Positions 63,898 through 64,000 of a DNA stretch of 64,000 nucleotides are shown here, piece by piece; the stretch's first letter is position 1; every line of letters starts with the position of its first letter. This DNA comes from Triticum aestivum (lineage: Eukaryota; Streptophyta; Magnoliopsida; Poales; Poaceae): assembly GCF_018294505.1 (NCBI RefSeq), contig NC_057801.1:434346741-434410740 (forward strand). The letters run 5' to 3'. Below the pieces are notes generated by a model. It saw nothing but the letters and a program-made list of their open reading frames with translations, did not search any database and had not been told where the DNA came from. Position numbers and translations under genes: made by a program.

Positions 63898-64000
63898 TTA
63901 AAGTAGCAGCAGTTTGATTCCAGCCGAAACGAAACCAAGCACTAGCAGGTGTGACGGAAATTTTGCGAAAACACAATAGAATTGCAACAATGGTTGAATT
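63898..64000. other. Window end, unassigned
   Basis: TTA duplication followed by about 100 bp without a recognisable feature. Confidence 0.5.

Overview
The window looks like repeat-dense nuclear DNA of a Triticeae grass (wheat, Aegilops or a close relative). Reasons: about 1.6-kb Ty1/copia LTRs with a TATCAGAGC-type primer site, Gypsy-like LTRs opening TGTCGGTG on the + strand, Stowaway termini ending GGAGGGAGTA, a Helitron with a CTAG end, an LTR fragment that resembles the Sabrina/WHAM Gypsy group from memory, and a GC-rich grass-style F-box gene. No prokaryotic feature is seen. Family names from memory are marked tentative in the entries.

Layout. (1) 1-9708: an old LTR, split by a complete minus-strand copia element (177-9275; TSD AATCA; LTRs 177-1774 and 7680-9275). 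(2) 9709-14690: LTR debris with a long CT microsatellite, a degenerate GC-rich unit, then a right-truncated copia element (LTR 11013-12594, gag pseudogene). (3) 14687-15602: 1.8 copies of a 501-bp tandem repeat. (4) 15603-20527: low-copy-looking DNA with a hypothetical ORF, a U6-like promoter candidate (16592-16636) and a decayed B3-like gene whose upstream exon is present three or four times; a Stowaway MITE sits in the last intron copy. (5) 20528-38165: two nested LTR elements of one non-autonomous Gypsy-like family. The outer one is minus (TSD GACAC). The inner one, 28180-36747, is plus (TSD GCGTG). Each has gag and protease but no reverse transcriptase or integrase, and each carries a spliced antisense gene of the 'putative gypsy type transposon' type. 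(6) 38166-41170: interrupted older DNA, an LTR remnant and a Gypsy remnant with the order pol end, LTR, primer site, leader. (7) 42267-43727: the only convincing cellular protein gene, a two-exon F-box gene with a TATA box. (8) 44121-55690: a 1.6-kb non-autonomous PIF/Harbinger-like element, then apparent Harbinger ORF1 debris split by a second copia element (46530-54399) that has lost its polypurine tract and most of its 3' LTR. (9) 55721-56561: a poly(A)-tailed retroposed copy with a 7-bp TSD. (10) 57631-63160: a 5'-truncated LINE with a 9-bp TSD, interrupted by a Helitron (60197-63118). (11) 63203-63897: a small TTA-flanked inverted-repeat element.

The most unusual material is the pair of non-autonomous LTR elements that keep a multi-exon antisense gene with its own TATA box, the duplicated-exon B3-like locus with the nearby Pol III-type promoter candidate, and the cleanly resolved LINE/Helitron nest. 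Most transposon reading frames are broken. Coordinates of LTR ends, TSDs and splice sites were read by eye.
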